From the NCBI GenBank assembly GCA_018292915.2, contig JACVVK020000226.1, positions 237,001 through 301,000 on the forward strand: a stretch of DNA of 64,000 bases. The letters are read 5' to 3'. A model generated the notes under the pieces. The model was not told where the DNA came from. It saw only the letters and a list, made by a program, of their open reading frames with translations, and did not search any database. The DNA is from Batillaria attramentaria (taxonomy: Eukaryota > Mollusca > Gastropoda > Batillariidae). The position numbers were made by a program, and so were the translations under genes. Positions 21,401 through 33,000 of this stretch are shown here, one piece after another. The number at the start of each line of letters is the position of its first letter. The first letter of the stretch is position 1.

Positions 21401-24208
21401 GGTGGGCAGGAGTATGGTGGGATTTTTCCTTCCCTTATCGAGTCAAATCCATGTGCAGACTCGTTTGCGGTGCCTGTCTCGCCTTCGTGTACACACGCAC
21501 GCACGTACATCAAGTGTGCACGCTAAAAATCCCACGTTCATCTTTCGAAGAAGAGTAGGCTGTGGCCGGTGTGGTGGTAAACAGAAATACTGTCGCACGC
21601 ACCAGAGTGAATAGCAGGGTGGAGGTTTGCACACAAAGTAGCGCTTAACGGCAGCAGGCTTTCACTGCTTTGTCCTCCAGCCCTGCGGCGCCGTGAGCAT
21701 TTCAGCAGAGATGGATATGTGCGCCGAGGAGAAGTCTACCATACCATACCATACCTACACCATGGCAACAATGCCATGGTTATCAGTTACGACAACAGTA
21801 CTTTTTTGTGGTTTGCAGAGTCTTTGGTCGATCTTGCCATGAGCCCCAACGGTGAGGTCTGCTGCACAATATCAGAGGACAAAACAGCAAAAGTGTTTGA
21901 TGTCATCAACTTCGGTAAGTACTTCATTTCTGGACACACACACACTCACACTTTATGCTGACCATATCACTACTGACTATGCAGTATTGCCTGATTCTTG
22001 TTATGAGTTAGTTTACAAACATTTCGCATCAGTTTTGCTTCCTAATCCTTGCAGTTGTATTTTTCTGTAGACATGATCAACATGCTAAAGCTCGGTTACG
22101 TGCCCAGCTGCTGTGGATGGATTTTCACATCAGGTGATGCTACTGCTGCCCTAGCCATGTAAGTACTCAAAAAAAAAAAAAAAATTTAATGTATGCAGGG
22201 GTGGCAGATTTCCGATTCAGATCAGATTTCCGATTCAGATCAGATTTCCGATTTCAAATTTCACATAAACCCCGATTTCAGATTTGGCAGAAAATCGTCC
22301 GTGTTTTGGGGGGGGAATTCCGATTTGTCGTTAGGTGGAACTTTCGCGAGACTGTCTTCGGCGGAGTACAAGTTGCAATGGCCTCCCCTTCAACTAGAAA
22401 CACTTTTAACCGCAAAATCGCGGAAAAGAAAGAGGTGGCGCGTGCAGGCGGCAAGGTCTCATGCTCCGTGCCGAGTTTCAAAACCTGCATGGCTGACGAA
22501 AAGAAGAGTGGCTTTCTGGCTTTCCTTGCATTCCGATTTTGAGGGTCAATTGAGTTTCAGGACTGCGGTAAGCTGTCTTACCCCCCCCCCCCCCCCCCCC
22601 CCCCCCTGCTTTTCAATTTTTTCTGGCTTGCCTTGCATTCAGATCAAAACTGGCAAAACATCTTTAAGTGGTTTCAGATTTGTAGGTCCCATGTTGCTAG
22701 CACCCCTGTGTATGTCGTCAAATCCCTTGGTGAAGTTGGTGGGCAGGGAACTGGGTTGGGATTTTTGTGCTGACGCATTTGCCTCACCTACAAGTACACA
22801 TGTATGCATGCATGAAAATCAAGTGTGCACACTAAAACCCCACATACATTTTCCAAAGAAGAGTAGGCTGTGGTCAGTGGCATGGAAAACAGAAACGTGC
22901 CACACATAGCAGAGTGAATAGCAGCGTGAAGGTCTGCAGCTGCAGGCTTCTAGTTTCACGGCTTCGTTTTCTATCCCTGCCCTGCCTTGAGCGTCACAAT
23001 AGCGACGGATATATGTGCACCAAGGACAGGTCTACTAACTTGGCATAACATACGTTCGCACTTTGTGGAATGTATATACATACATGTATATCTGCCAGTT
23101 TTGCATATATATAGTCCACTTGTTAATCTTTCGCACTTGCACAATTGCAGCGCGGAGAAAGACAGCAGCGTGATCCGTGTGTATGATGGGCGAGGTACGG
23201 ATGAAGTTCTCCACACTCTGGACAAGCTTCACTACAGTCCTGTCACAATGATCACAGTCAGTACAACACAGTACTCACTTTTTCTTTTGTACAGGTCATT
23301 TTTCAGAAAGAGGGTTGAACAAGGATTGAAAATCAGTTCATAAGCCCAGCTGAATAAAGAATGCACTGAAAAGATAGGTTTAAAAGAATCACCTTCTGAG
23401 AAGAAAGAATAACTTTGTCATGTCAAGTTTCATGTTTCAATTGAATGAAAAACTTTAATGTCAGGTAGATATAAAATTAATAAATAATTTGGAACTGCCC
23501 TTCGTTGTCTTTTGAAGAAAAGGTGCAAGAGTTCCTTCCATCTGTTGAGTCAGACTCAGAGTATATTTTCCCAGGGTTGCACATTTAAGTCGGTCCCAGG
23601 ACATTGACCTATAAAAAATTTCAAATGTCCTATTTTTCCCACCTCAAGCGGACATTTGTCCTATTAAAATTTTTATTGCCATTAAGTGGCCAGGACACTG
23701 TGTCCTATCACTTTGCTGTTTCCAGGACACTTTGTCCTATAGAAGCTGTGGAAAATGTGCAACCCTGTTTTCCCTGTGTTATCCTGCCTCCTTCAAAGCT
23801 TTTTTTTTTTTTTTTTTTACCCCCACAGTACAATGCAGTGGCTGGCATCGCAGTGTCTGTGGACAAGAGCAGCATGGTGGAGTACTGGAACGGACCTCGA
23901 GGTGACTACACATTCCCTAAGTCTGTCCAGTGGCAATACAAGACAGACACAGATTTGTTCGACTTTCTGAAGGTGAGGCGGTTTCTGCTAACAAGCTGTG
24001 CCTGCTTTCGTAAACGGCATGGCACATTTGTTGTGGTTCTTGTCATTTTGTTGTTGTTGTGTTTTTGTTGTTGTTTTTGTTTTGTTTTGTTTGTCAAAAT
24101 GAATGCTCAAAGTCAGAAGTTTCACTGAAAATGTGTCAGTGCCAAGTTATTCTTATCAGGTCGGCAGCACATTTTCCGAGATCTACACTTTGATTAAAAC
24201 AACAACAA

Positions 24209-24280
<72 letters not shown>

Positions 24281-27200
24281 CACACAGGGACAATGAAGAA
24301 AACCAGCAATCTTTTTATTTCCTTTACAGCACATTTAACTCTAGACTCAAACTCATTACATGCTGACGATCAGTAAAAATGTAGTTTGTCTTTTCAGTGC
24401 AAGGCTTCTCCGACAGCTGTCACATTTTCACCAGACGGAAAACTCATGGCTACAATTGCTACAGACAGAAAGGTACAGTTTTTTTCCAAAACAAGAAATC
24501 GTTTTCACTTTACATCTTGATAAGATGTAATGTATAACTCGCAGGATGTTTTACGATTCGTTTGCACTGGCAACACCAAAGGCAAAGATCTCACTTGAGA
24601 ACTGAAGTTTTATTGAATTTGGAATCTTGGACAATGGGTTGTCCACTGTCTACAGGTTCGTGTGTTCAGGTTTGCAACAGCCAAGCTGTGGAAGGTGCTG
24701 GATGAATCTTTACAACGGTTCACCGAGCTGCAGCAGATGAAGCAGCAGATCCCTAACATGGAGTTCGGCCGTCGACTGGCTGTGGACAGAGACCTGGAGA
24801 AGTCTGACAGTTTTCGCTTTTGCAACTTAGGTATGGAATCTTTGCTGTTTCGCTAGACCTCTTATACTTCAGTCTACTGACTGATTCTTTCTAGTTTTAA
24901 CTCCACAGTCGAAAAGTGTTATTGGTTGGGGCATTTCATTGTGGAATGACACTTTGTTGATAACTTTACTATTGAAATTGTCTGTTGGATTCTTTATCAA
25001 CATGTGCCCACATGCAGGCACTTGTGTGCATGCATGCGCGTGCACGCACACACATACACACCCCACAGCACACACGCACCATAGTGGAGTTTTGTAACTT
25101 CTGTGTCTTCAGTGTCTTTTTGAGCAACCTGTCTAAGAATTACAGAGACTTTCAATGTACTAGTTTATACTTGTGAGTTTTTTTTTTTTTTTTTTTTTTT
25201 CAGTGTTTGATGAAAGTGGGAATTTCCTGCTGTATGCTACAATGCTGGGAGTAAATGGTATGTTTTGCAGTAGTGTCTGCATTTTGTAGTACATGTACAA
25301 TTTGTCATAAGTCTTAACTCAGAATTTGATTACCTCACAGAATGTGTATGATCAAAGTGACTGTGAATTGCCCAAGCCCCATTATACGAACATGGTGTCC
25401 TTCTAGTCATTCTGTGCAACCACCGGATCAGTGCTAATATGCTGACTGTGTCAAAAAAACATGTAAGTTAAATATGTACTGTATTATTTCAGATGTACTG
25501 CATCATTGTTGTATTGCAGTTGTGCTAGAAAAGGCTTTTATCCTACGGATATACCAGATGACATGATACTATAGGAGATTCCCCCTATACCCCCATGACT
25601 TCAGTCAGAAGCGTTAGCGTACTTGGCAACAAGAGGGATAACCCTCTATTGACTCTTTTGCCCCAGTGAGTTAGCCTGGCAGGTGACTCCCAAGTCACCT
25701 GACCCAACCCCCAATCGCTAGTTTTTCACCTGGCTTGCCTACCGGCAAGACATGCCCTCACACTGCTCTGCAAGCGAGCTTACACGATGTTCACCCTTTG
25801 CCTCTGGAGCGGCTTCTATTGCACACAGGTAACACCCCAAAAATTGTTATTACTGGTACTTAGTTTTATAATTTCTTTCTGTCTTCAGTGATCAACTTGC
25901 ATACCAACAGCTGTGTGCGAATGCTGGGGAAACCTGAGAACATCCGCTTCCTGCAGCTTGGCCTCTTCCAGGGAGCCGGCAAACCCAAGCAGAAAGTGGA
26001 CGTGGAGATGGCCGCCTCCGACAACCCTCTTCTGGACACTCGGCTCCTCGATCCCATCCTGTTTTGCACGGCTTTCAAGAAAAATCGGTTTTACATGTTC
26101 ACAAGGCGTGAACCTGGCGATGCTCACGGGTGAGTGTCTGGTGATCTTCAGGTGAAGTTCATCTTGTACAGTCGAAAAGCTCAAGGTGTCTGAGACGTAT
26201 ATTGCATGAGCAAAGCTTTGGTCGTTACACTGTAGATTGCTCACAGAGCAAAGGCATGCAAAGAGACTGGCCGGCGATCAACCCTAAAAGGGGCATGATA
26301 GAGCCCATGTGAACCAAACCAGCATTGGAGCAGTGTCTGAGATGACGCTAGGGAAATTACTGATACTTGAGGTGAATATAATACTGTAATATTTAACTGT
26401 TATGTCCAGCCTCTGGTCCTTTGTTGTCATGTACATACACTGTATATACTTATGCTGTGATTCCACACAAACATGAAGCAGGTACTGTCCCATGAATTGT
26501 GTTCTCTGTAAGTTTTGGGTTCAGGTTTTTACTGCTTGACATCGTCAGTACTAATACATGTAAGCTTTTTTATTATTTATACAGGAGTTATTGTGTCTGT
26601 TTTCCAGGCCTGACACAGACAGAGATATTTTCAATGAAAAGCCGTCAAAGGAGGAAGTGCTGGCAGCCACGCAGGTACACATTTTTTATATGTCCTATAT
26701 ACAAGTTGTAGTACATTCAATTACCTTAGATATGTGGTGGAAAAGGACGTTAAATTCCCGAACACCCACCCATCCACCCCACTTACATCAGCCGTAGCCT
26801 GGTAGGTGGTATGATACATGTATGCGCGCGTACTGTGTGACATAGTTCATCGTGCACAAGCTGGTCACAAGCACATCAGAGTTTCTGCTTTTTGTAAACA
26901 GCTCTTGTGAGGAAATATTACGGAAAGACAGACATTATATTTTTGTGTACATTAGTATGGGAACTGTAATATTACGCATGCCCTGGCTGACCCCAAAAAG
27001 TATAGAATAAGTGTCCTGAATGAAACAGGAGAACATTGTGTGTAACTTACAATGTAGACCACTAGGGCACAGACAGGACAGCACATCTGTCTGCCTTGAT
27101 AAGAAAATAATCGGACGCTTCGAAAATGGATCGGCCTGTGACTGATGTCTGACATGGATATGAAGCAATGCACTAATAATACATGTGCAGTATCTCTGAT

Positions 27201-27871
27201 AGGACAAGGTCTGACAGCTGTGTACTATGTTCCTGCATATATGCGGTCGGTGGTCTAGTGGTTAAGATACTTGTCACCAATGCGAGAGGTCAGAAGTTTG
27301 AGTCCCACTCGGGGCAAAGAATTTTTCCTTCTCGCATGTGGCACCGTTCATTCGAGCCGATCGTTGGGGGTTCTCTCCGGGTGCTCCGGCTTCCTCCCCC
27401 TCTGCTTTGGAAATGTGCAGCCCACCAAATTTGAAAAATAAATGCAATTCTAAATTCCGAAATTTAAGTAGCTGAGCTGACCCTCCACACCACATTATTG
27501 TAATGTGTTTATGTCCAGTGTGTGAGAGAATGCGTGTAATTCACATCAGCGTGTGTGTTGGGTTGAGTTCATGGCGCTTTGAGCCGATTCATGAAAGTGG
27601 GTAAAGCGCCTATACAATACACATTATTATTATATTATTATTATTATATGTGATAACTGATGGTTGTTTGTTGCACCTCTCCGCAGGATTCTGGGTATAC
27701 ACGTGTCTCAGATGGCTGCACAATCCACACCACCATGGGAGACATTCAGTGCAAGCTGTTTGCCAAAGAGTAAGTCATCTGCTGCATTGGAGGCTTTCTC
27801 TCTTCTGCGCTGACCCCCACCCCCAATCTCTCTTGCCCTCTCTCTCTCTCTCTCTCTCGTAACATTTGATC

Positions 27872-27908
<37 letters not shown>

Positions 27909-29008
27909 GGTGATTTGCTTTAAGAAGAGCATGTGAAAGACAACGTAGTTATTAATTGTCAAGTGAAGTTTATTTCCAACCCCATAAGAATATGTGAAGA
28001 AACTGAAAAATAAACGTGCACGAACAACATGGCCACCTGTGGCTAGTAGCAGAATGTCTCCTTAATGCATATATACTGACATGCCTACAGCCTAGCATTG
28101 ATGTTCCAGTTTATACAGGAAAACCTGTACATGTGGAACCCTAAAGTGACCACTCAAGGAACTGGAGGGTACTGGTCTTCTAGGATGGGTGGTAGCCTGA
28201 TGCAGTCAGTAGATCAGATCAGTGTTACAAAAATCAAGGAGGAGATGATATGATATTTGTGGCCTTGTGCAGGCTTATCATACATTGAAAGTGGAAGGGA
28301 GACTTTTGGGTGTGCATCTGATAGAGGTGCTGCCTTATCTGTTTGCCTAAGCAGGTTTGCCTGTACATGCATCTGTTTTTGATTCAGGTGCCCGAAGACA
28401 GTGGAGAACTTCTGTGTGCACAGTCGCAATGGCTACTACAACAACCATATCTTCCACCGTGTTATCAAGAGCTTCATGATCCAGACTGGCGATCCACAGG
28501 GTGAGGGCCGCATCACTGTCGCCATGGGGTTTTGGTGTGTCTCCATGTTGAGAAAATCACTGGAGAAGCACAAAGCGATGTCATTCTGGGCTATTCTCAA
28601 AATGTATTTGCACCAAAATTCCTCGATGGCACCAATATGCTTGTTTCTTCTTGTGTGTTTTGACTTTCAGCGCTGTCGCTTTGAACTGTGTACCTGCTGC
28701 AATAGTGAAAGTTTTAGTGACATTTAGGTGTGTGTGGTGTGTTGCGCTAAGCTGGGCTCTGTATAGTTTCCTCACAGCGTAATTCCATGTCAGAGGTAGT
28801 GCGTTCCAGATTGGGATACTCAGGGACAGTTTATGTTGCACTTACAGGACTAGAGTGTAATGTTTATCAAAGACAAAGTGTTCACCTTTTGTTGAATGCA
28901 GGAAATGGAACTGGTGGTGAGTCGATATGGGGCGGTGAATTTGAGGACGAGTTCCACCAGAACCTGCGTCATGATCGCCCCTACACCCTCTCCATGGCCA
29001 ACGCTGGA

Positions 29009-29040
<32 letters not shown>

Positions 29041-29642
29041 AGTAGTCCCATGTGTAAGTTGCATTCAGTCTGTAGTTATGTCATGATGTTTATATTTACA
29101 CATACGGCTTAAGCCTCTGTAGACATTTCGTTCCATCTAAAGTTATGTCATGACGTTTGTATTTAAACATATCGCTTGAGTCTCTGTGGACAATCACCAT
29201 CAGTAGCCGTATATACCCAGCCTAGATACCTGCATCTAGATAATTCTGAAGTGACTGCTGTTGCTGTAAATGTGAAAGTGGAATGGCTTTCATTAGCGTT
29301 AACCCACTGGTTGGTGCAAAGTAACTAGAGGACAAATACCGGTGTTTCTAGACTCAGAAAAGGTAGAGTGCATGTATAGTTTTTTATGGAAAGAATGTCC
29401 AAAGTTTTGACGTTTTATTGCATCCTTTTGCCTCTCAGAACATCAAAGTTTCTTGCCATTGTCCATGGTCCTGCTTGACGCTGGGTTTACTTTTGCAGCC
29501 ATGGCTGGACAACAAGCACACAGTGTTTGGACGCATCACAAAAGGGATGGAGGTGGCACAGAACATCAGCAATGTGAAAACTCACCCTAAGACGGACAAA
29601 CCTTATGATGATATACGGATAACCAACATCACCATCAAGTGA
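18465..29642 (+). CDS. PPWD1: Peptidylprolyl isomerase domain and WD repeat-containing protein 1
   Basis: Sixteen coding exons: 18465-18645, 19140-19242, 19749-19852, 21819-21914, 22071-22158, 23151-23256, 23829-23972, 24398-24472, 24656-24830, 25204-25257, 25889-26129, 26608-26674, 27687-27769, 28388-28500, 28902-29053, 29499-29642. All are phase-consistent and give 641 aa (human 646). Order: a Lys/Glu-rich N-terminus with [11 protein letters not shown]40 repeats (about 70-400) with [32 protein letters not shown] and [21 protein letters not shown]; conserved [15 protein letters not shown]; then a cyclophilin domain (about 490-641). Catalytic-type residues are present: [14 protein letters not shown] (Arg, Phe, Gln), QFFITV, and [11 protein letters not shown] (Trp, His). 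Known for the family: a nuclear cyclophilin associated with the spliceosome. The ATG has a strong context (aagATGg). One notable change is VVPC where human has VVPT, at the exon 15/16 junction. Confidence 0.96.
19313..19430 (+). repeat. SINE fragment (family 3) in PPWD1 intron 2
   Basis: A B-box-like gttcgcatcccggctgggg is followed by a body ending atatgtggtggaaaaggacgttaaacaccc. The terminal part recurs at 26721-26770, showing it is a dispersed element. Confidence 0.6.
20156..20548. mobile_element. CAGGG-ended element 1 in PPWD1 intron 3
   Basis: Termini CAGGGTTCG and CGAACCCTG are inverted. A 5-bp duplication, atgtg, flanks it (20151-20155 and 20549-20553). The interior is dominated by a reiterated word like ggaaattactgg / gggactggtttt. 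No coding frame is present. The CAGGG start resembles hAT-type TIRs, but the duplication is shorter than the usual 8 bp. Confidence 0.7.
20703..21212. mobile_element. CAGGG-ended element 2 in PPWD1 intron 3
   Basis: Termini CAGGGATCATGAAA and the reverse complement of the right end, CAGGGGTTATGAAA, match at 12 of 14. A perfect 6-bp duplication tcattg flanks the element (20697-20702 and 21213-21218). The interior reiterates ggactagttg / gggctagttgg / cttgctagcccg in both orientations. A CT run occurs at about 20868-20881. Non-coding. Confidence 0.8.
21337..21722 (+). repeat. tRNA-derived SINE (family 2) in PPWD1 intron 3
   Basis: The head reads ggggatttggtctagtgg (A box) and gccgggttcgagcccccgg (B box). 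The body includes cacgctaaaaatcccacg, cgaagaagagtaggctgtgg and a terminal gatggatatgtgcgcc. The body is matched by 22745-23035, which lacks the head. It ends about 95 bp before PPWD1 exon 4. Confidence 0.8.
22196..22708. mobile_element. CAGGG-ended element 3 in PPWD1 intron 5
   Basis: It starts CAGGGGTGGCAGATTT and ends GCTAGCACCCCTG, so the outer 8 nt CAGGGGTG are inverted. A perfect 6-bp duplication tgtatg flanks it (22190-22195 and 22709-22714). The interior begins with direct repeats of gatttccgattcagatca and carries a 26-nt C-run (22581-22606). Frames reading through it ([13 protein letters not shown]) are products of the word repeat, not a gene. Confidence 0.8.
22745..23035 (+). repeat. 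5'-truncated SINE (family 2) in PPWD1 intron 5
   Basis: Aligns with the body of the SINE at 21337-21722: caagtgtgcacactaaaacccc, ccaaagaagagtaggctgtgg, cagagtgaatagcagcgtgaagg and a terminal gacggatatatgtgcacc. The tRNA-like head is absent. Confidence 0.75.
23572..23767. mobile_element. CAGGG-ended element 4 (196 bp) in PPWD1 intron 6
   Basis: Perfect 15-bp terminal inverted repeats CAGGGTTGCACATTT, with a 6-bp duplication ttttcc (23566-23571 and 23768-23773). The interior reiterates ggacatttgtcctat / ccaggacactttgtcctat in both orientations. No coding capacity. It is the cleanest member of the set. Confidence 0.85.
24211..24279. repeat. (AC)n microsatellite, PPWD1 intron 7
   Basis: About 34 AC units; the longest pure dinucleotide run in the window. 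Confidence 0.95.
25500..25860. other. Intronic stretch, possible old repeat
   Basis: PPWD1 intron 10. The composition at 25560-25840 is more GC-rich than the flanks and contains the near-palindrome caggtgactcccaagtcacctg. That suggests an unclassified repeat; there is no second copy in this window to confirm it. Confidence 0.35.
26721..26790 (+). repeat. SINE tail fragment (family 3) in PPWD1 intron 12
   Basis: The segment gatatgtggtggaaaaggacgttaaa matches the 3' end of the fragment at 19313-19430 and is followed by a (CCAC)-rich tail. Confidence 0.55.
27244..27650 (+). repeat. tRNA-derived SINE (family 1, copy 2) in PPWD1 intron 12
   Basis: Full-length partner of 11276-11670: same head (cggtcggtggtctagtgg), gagtcccactcggggcaaag, body and (ATT)n tail. 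A possible target duplication tatatg flanks it. The B box is mutated (agaagtttgagtccc) relative to copy 1. Confidence 0.85.
27832..27906. repeat. (CT)n and (TG)n microsatellites, PPWD1 intron 13
   Basis: Two adjacent simple repeats just after exon 13. Confidence 0.85.
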
Positions 29643-29870
29643 ATCGATTTTGGATGTCTGGCATGGAACACCGATTTGTGAGACTTGCAGCCAGGAGCGA
29701 ATACAAAAGGGTACTAGTGAATGAGAAAGTTTGATACGACAGTGTCCCCCTATCTGGATACTTGCCAAAACGTCTCAAGGACTGAAGTCAGCTGCAGCTG
29801 GCCACTAGTATGTATCACCATCAACTGGATGTCAATACATACATGCTGCTTTACAGGACACTAGTGCAAG

Positions 29871-29876
29871 AATAAA
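29871..29876 (+). terminator. PPWD1: Polyadenylation signal AATAAA of PPWD1
   Basis: AATAAA lies 229 nt after the PPWD1 stop and is followed by GT-rich sequence (29915-29947), a plausible downstream element. Confidence 0.7.
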
Positions 29877-29915
29877 ATTTGTACCATACTGTTCACAGTA
29901 GAAAGTTTTTGGGGG

Positions 29916-29947
<32 letters not shown>

Positions 29948-30077
29948 AAAGTAGATTGTGTGTAGTTTTGTGCAGCCTAATCTATTTACACTAGTATCCA
30001 CATCAAAACAAGCACACACACATTCAATCTACCGTACTCCCATCAGCAGAACACCAACATCTTACATTTTTACTGCT

Positions 30078-30083
30078 TTTATT
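30078..30083 (-). terminator. KANK: Candidate distal polyadenylation signal of the KANK gene
   Basis: TTTATT on the plus strand is AATAAA on the minus strand. It is the lowest-coordinate such signal before the convergent PPWD1 end, and the 5.3 kb above it is unusually free of simple repeats. If used, the KANK 3'UTR would be about 5.3 kb long and the two convergent mRNAs would end about 0.2 kb apart. Other, more proximal sites are possible. Confidence 0.4.
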
Positions 30084-33000
30084 GCTACACACACAATATG
30101 CATATAAACATTACTGCAGCAGCCACTACAAGATAGCACAACTGCCTGATGTCAAATGGAAACAAAACAGAATCAGGCCAAAAACTAGGGCCAGAGCAAT
30201 GCTAAGGCACTCTATTCAGGTGCTGCTACTGAAAAAATTGAATTTCTTAGAATTTAATAAGGCTTCAAATTTCAATATTTAACACGTGAAATTCTTTTTT
30301 TCTCTTGACATGAAACAGCTGGAAAGACCCTGGAACAAAATCACAAATATCACAACCACCTGTTCCAATCTAGCATTTCCTCAAGCTACAGGAAAGTATC
30401 ACTCGAAAATGTGGACACATGGCACGAAGGACTCGAGATTTAACGTCGCTCAACGCTGTGAGCGTCTATGCATGAACATCACCGAGGTCATTTCACAAGC
30501 AAATACCACAACACAAAGCTGTTCAGCATGGAATGTTCATTTGAAGGAATAAAGTGGAATGACTTTGTAAAAGACGTCAACAAAAATGCAGTTGCCTCGG
30601 AATTTCTCAACAGCCCTTGAACATCCTTGAATATCTTACCACGAAATGTACCACAGAACATCATCTGTATAAACCTTCAAACTGTTTTAAAACTTGATAA
30701 TCTTTAAACCTGAAAGTGATGTGTTTGCATTCCTTGAAATGACAGACACGCAAAATCAATGACTGCTACTAAGAAGGGGACCACACTGTAGACGTCCTAA
30801 ACCTGCTCTACCACTATCAGGTGGTGGTCTCTATTCATGAGTTTAGGCTTCAGTGGCTGCTGCAAGCAGAGTGCACATCCCACCACTGTCGTTTCACCAG
30901 AAAGCTGCTGTACATGTTGCTGGCACATCTACACATCCGGAGAGCAAAATGAACTCCAAAGCTTGTCTACATTCTGCTAGCAAACTTCCATACACAGGCG
31001 CTCACTCGTTTCAAGAGGACCCAATAAATTAAGATGCAGACGCTAGATTGTGAGACGGGCTACTCTGTATTTCAACCATTACTCTCTGATATGTCCAAGC
31101 AAAAGGAAATCCCTTCCCATAAGAGTTTAGTATAGCCATTGCTACATGCCTTTTATACAGCTCGAGTCTCGGTAATGTGGAAACTGTGTGCATCTGAAGT
31201 AGGTGCAGCACTGAGTCCACGAAGACTCGCGTCACGTAAATGCATCTAGGTATCTGAGGGAAGTCATGTCTACAGTTGATACACCATGAGCACATACACA
31301 TCTGGTTCAGTATTGCACAGAGAGAGAAGAGAAACCATTTCTACAGCAATCAAACTAAAATGGAAAAGGCTGCAGATACCTGGGAAAACAACATTTACAT
31401 CCTCTTTTGTACCATGGTGCAAAAGATTTTTTCTTCTGAAGGAATTATCGTACTTTTACAATACAATTGACGTAACAGAGACTATACAAAAGGCCTTTTA
31501 TCAAAAATTATCATCGACCCTCCGCCACCCAGTAGCAAATATCCTGCTCCCAGTAGTAAACAGTCCGTGCATGCTGTACTATACACAAAGAGGAAAATCA
31601 TCAGTGGAAAAAGTTCACACAACCACCATTTAGATCCTGCAACACTAGAAATATCATGCTACATGTACATGGATGGACTAATAACACTACATGTATACGA
31701 ACTGCATGGAATATGCATGAAAAGCACCACATGAAAACTACCTGACTTGTACAGTGAAATACACGTTTGTGTCACAGCAAAGTGATGATGTCTCCAGTCC
31801 AGTGTGCTGTCGGAAGACGATCACGTGCACAACAAGCAAACATTTAAATTAACACAAGACAGAAACGGAGAGCAGAAACCATGCTCTTCCAAGACCAAAA
31901 AAATTGTACACATCTGATACACATACCCATGCACCCCCAACAAATCACAGTGCAGGTCACACCAGAAACAAACATACACCTCAGAAAGCAGAACTGTGAC
32001 ACAGTGGTGGATAATCCCCACCACAACCCATTTCTTGCATGCAAAAAAATCAGTAACATTTAACACAGACTGCACTGATGTGCATCAGGCGTGTTTTTTT
32101 GTCACAACCAAGCGTTGACAAACAAGCACTGGAGTAAATCTTTCTCCTTCAAACTTTACATGTGGTGCGGTACCAGTACATCACCACAAACACTGTTCCA
32201 CTCAAGAGTTTTACCCTCTGACCTTATGATGCTGTCTCCTTTTACTTGACAGGTCGGATTTGGCGTTTTGACATTCGGGGTATTACCATAATCTGAAAGG
32301 AAACACAGTTTTGAAAACGAGTGGCTTTCTATCCACAAATAAAATTACAAACTTTAGCTTAGTCAAAAAGCAGCAGTTACTGTGCTCTATGATAAGGTAA
32401 GACTGATACAGTGAGTACGTGCAGCCCTATAACCCCCCCCCCCCCCCCAAAAAAAAAAAATAAAAAATAAAAAATTATGGAACAAAAACTGGAGGATACA
32501 ATCCAAACCAAGATGCCCTCAACCAGCTATGACACCTAGAACAGACAACCATTTTCCGTGAGAGAACTGGCCACTGTGCACTGCGGACAGCCAGCTCAAG
32601 TGGGTCATCTGAAAACCTCCGCTCAGTGCCTCTGAGAGGAAGTGGACTAAATACCACAGCACTTCTAGCGCTCCGCTCTTCACGCAAGTGCCACAACAAA
32701 TGTGACCCTTCACCACGAAATGAGTCTTCTTGTGCTACATGTATTTGTTCATGTTATACATGATGACTCATTTCGTGGTGGAGGGTCACAAATCTGGTCC
32801 ATGAATACTCCACTAATGTCAAACTGCGGCAGTCAGCTGAAGACCTGTGACTGACAGCTCAGTATGCCAAACTCGGGAGGCAACAACTTTAACACAACTT
32901 CGCTGAACACTGAAGAAGAAACATCCACTGATAAAAGTACAACATGACAACTTTCAACAACATTATTTTTACGTCACAAGGCCGTATTTTGCACCTACGA

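Noticed and set aside
22189..22909. 117- and 238-codon frames with FRFRSDF repeats
   Set aside because: They read through the word repeat and poly-C of the CAGGG-ended element at 22196-22708 and continue into a SINE; not a gene.
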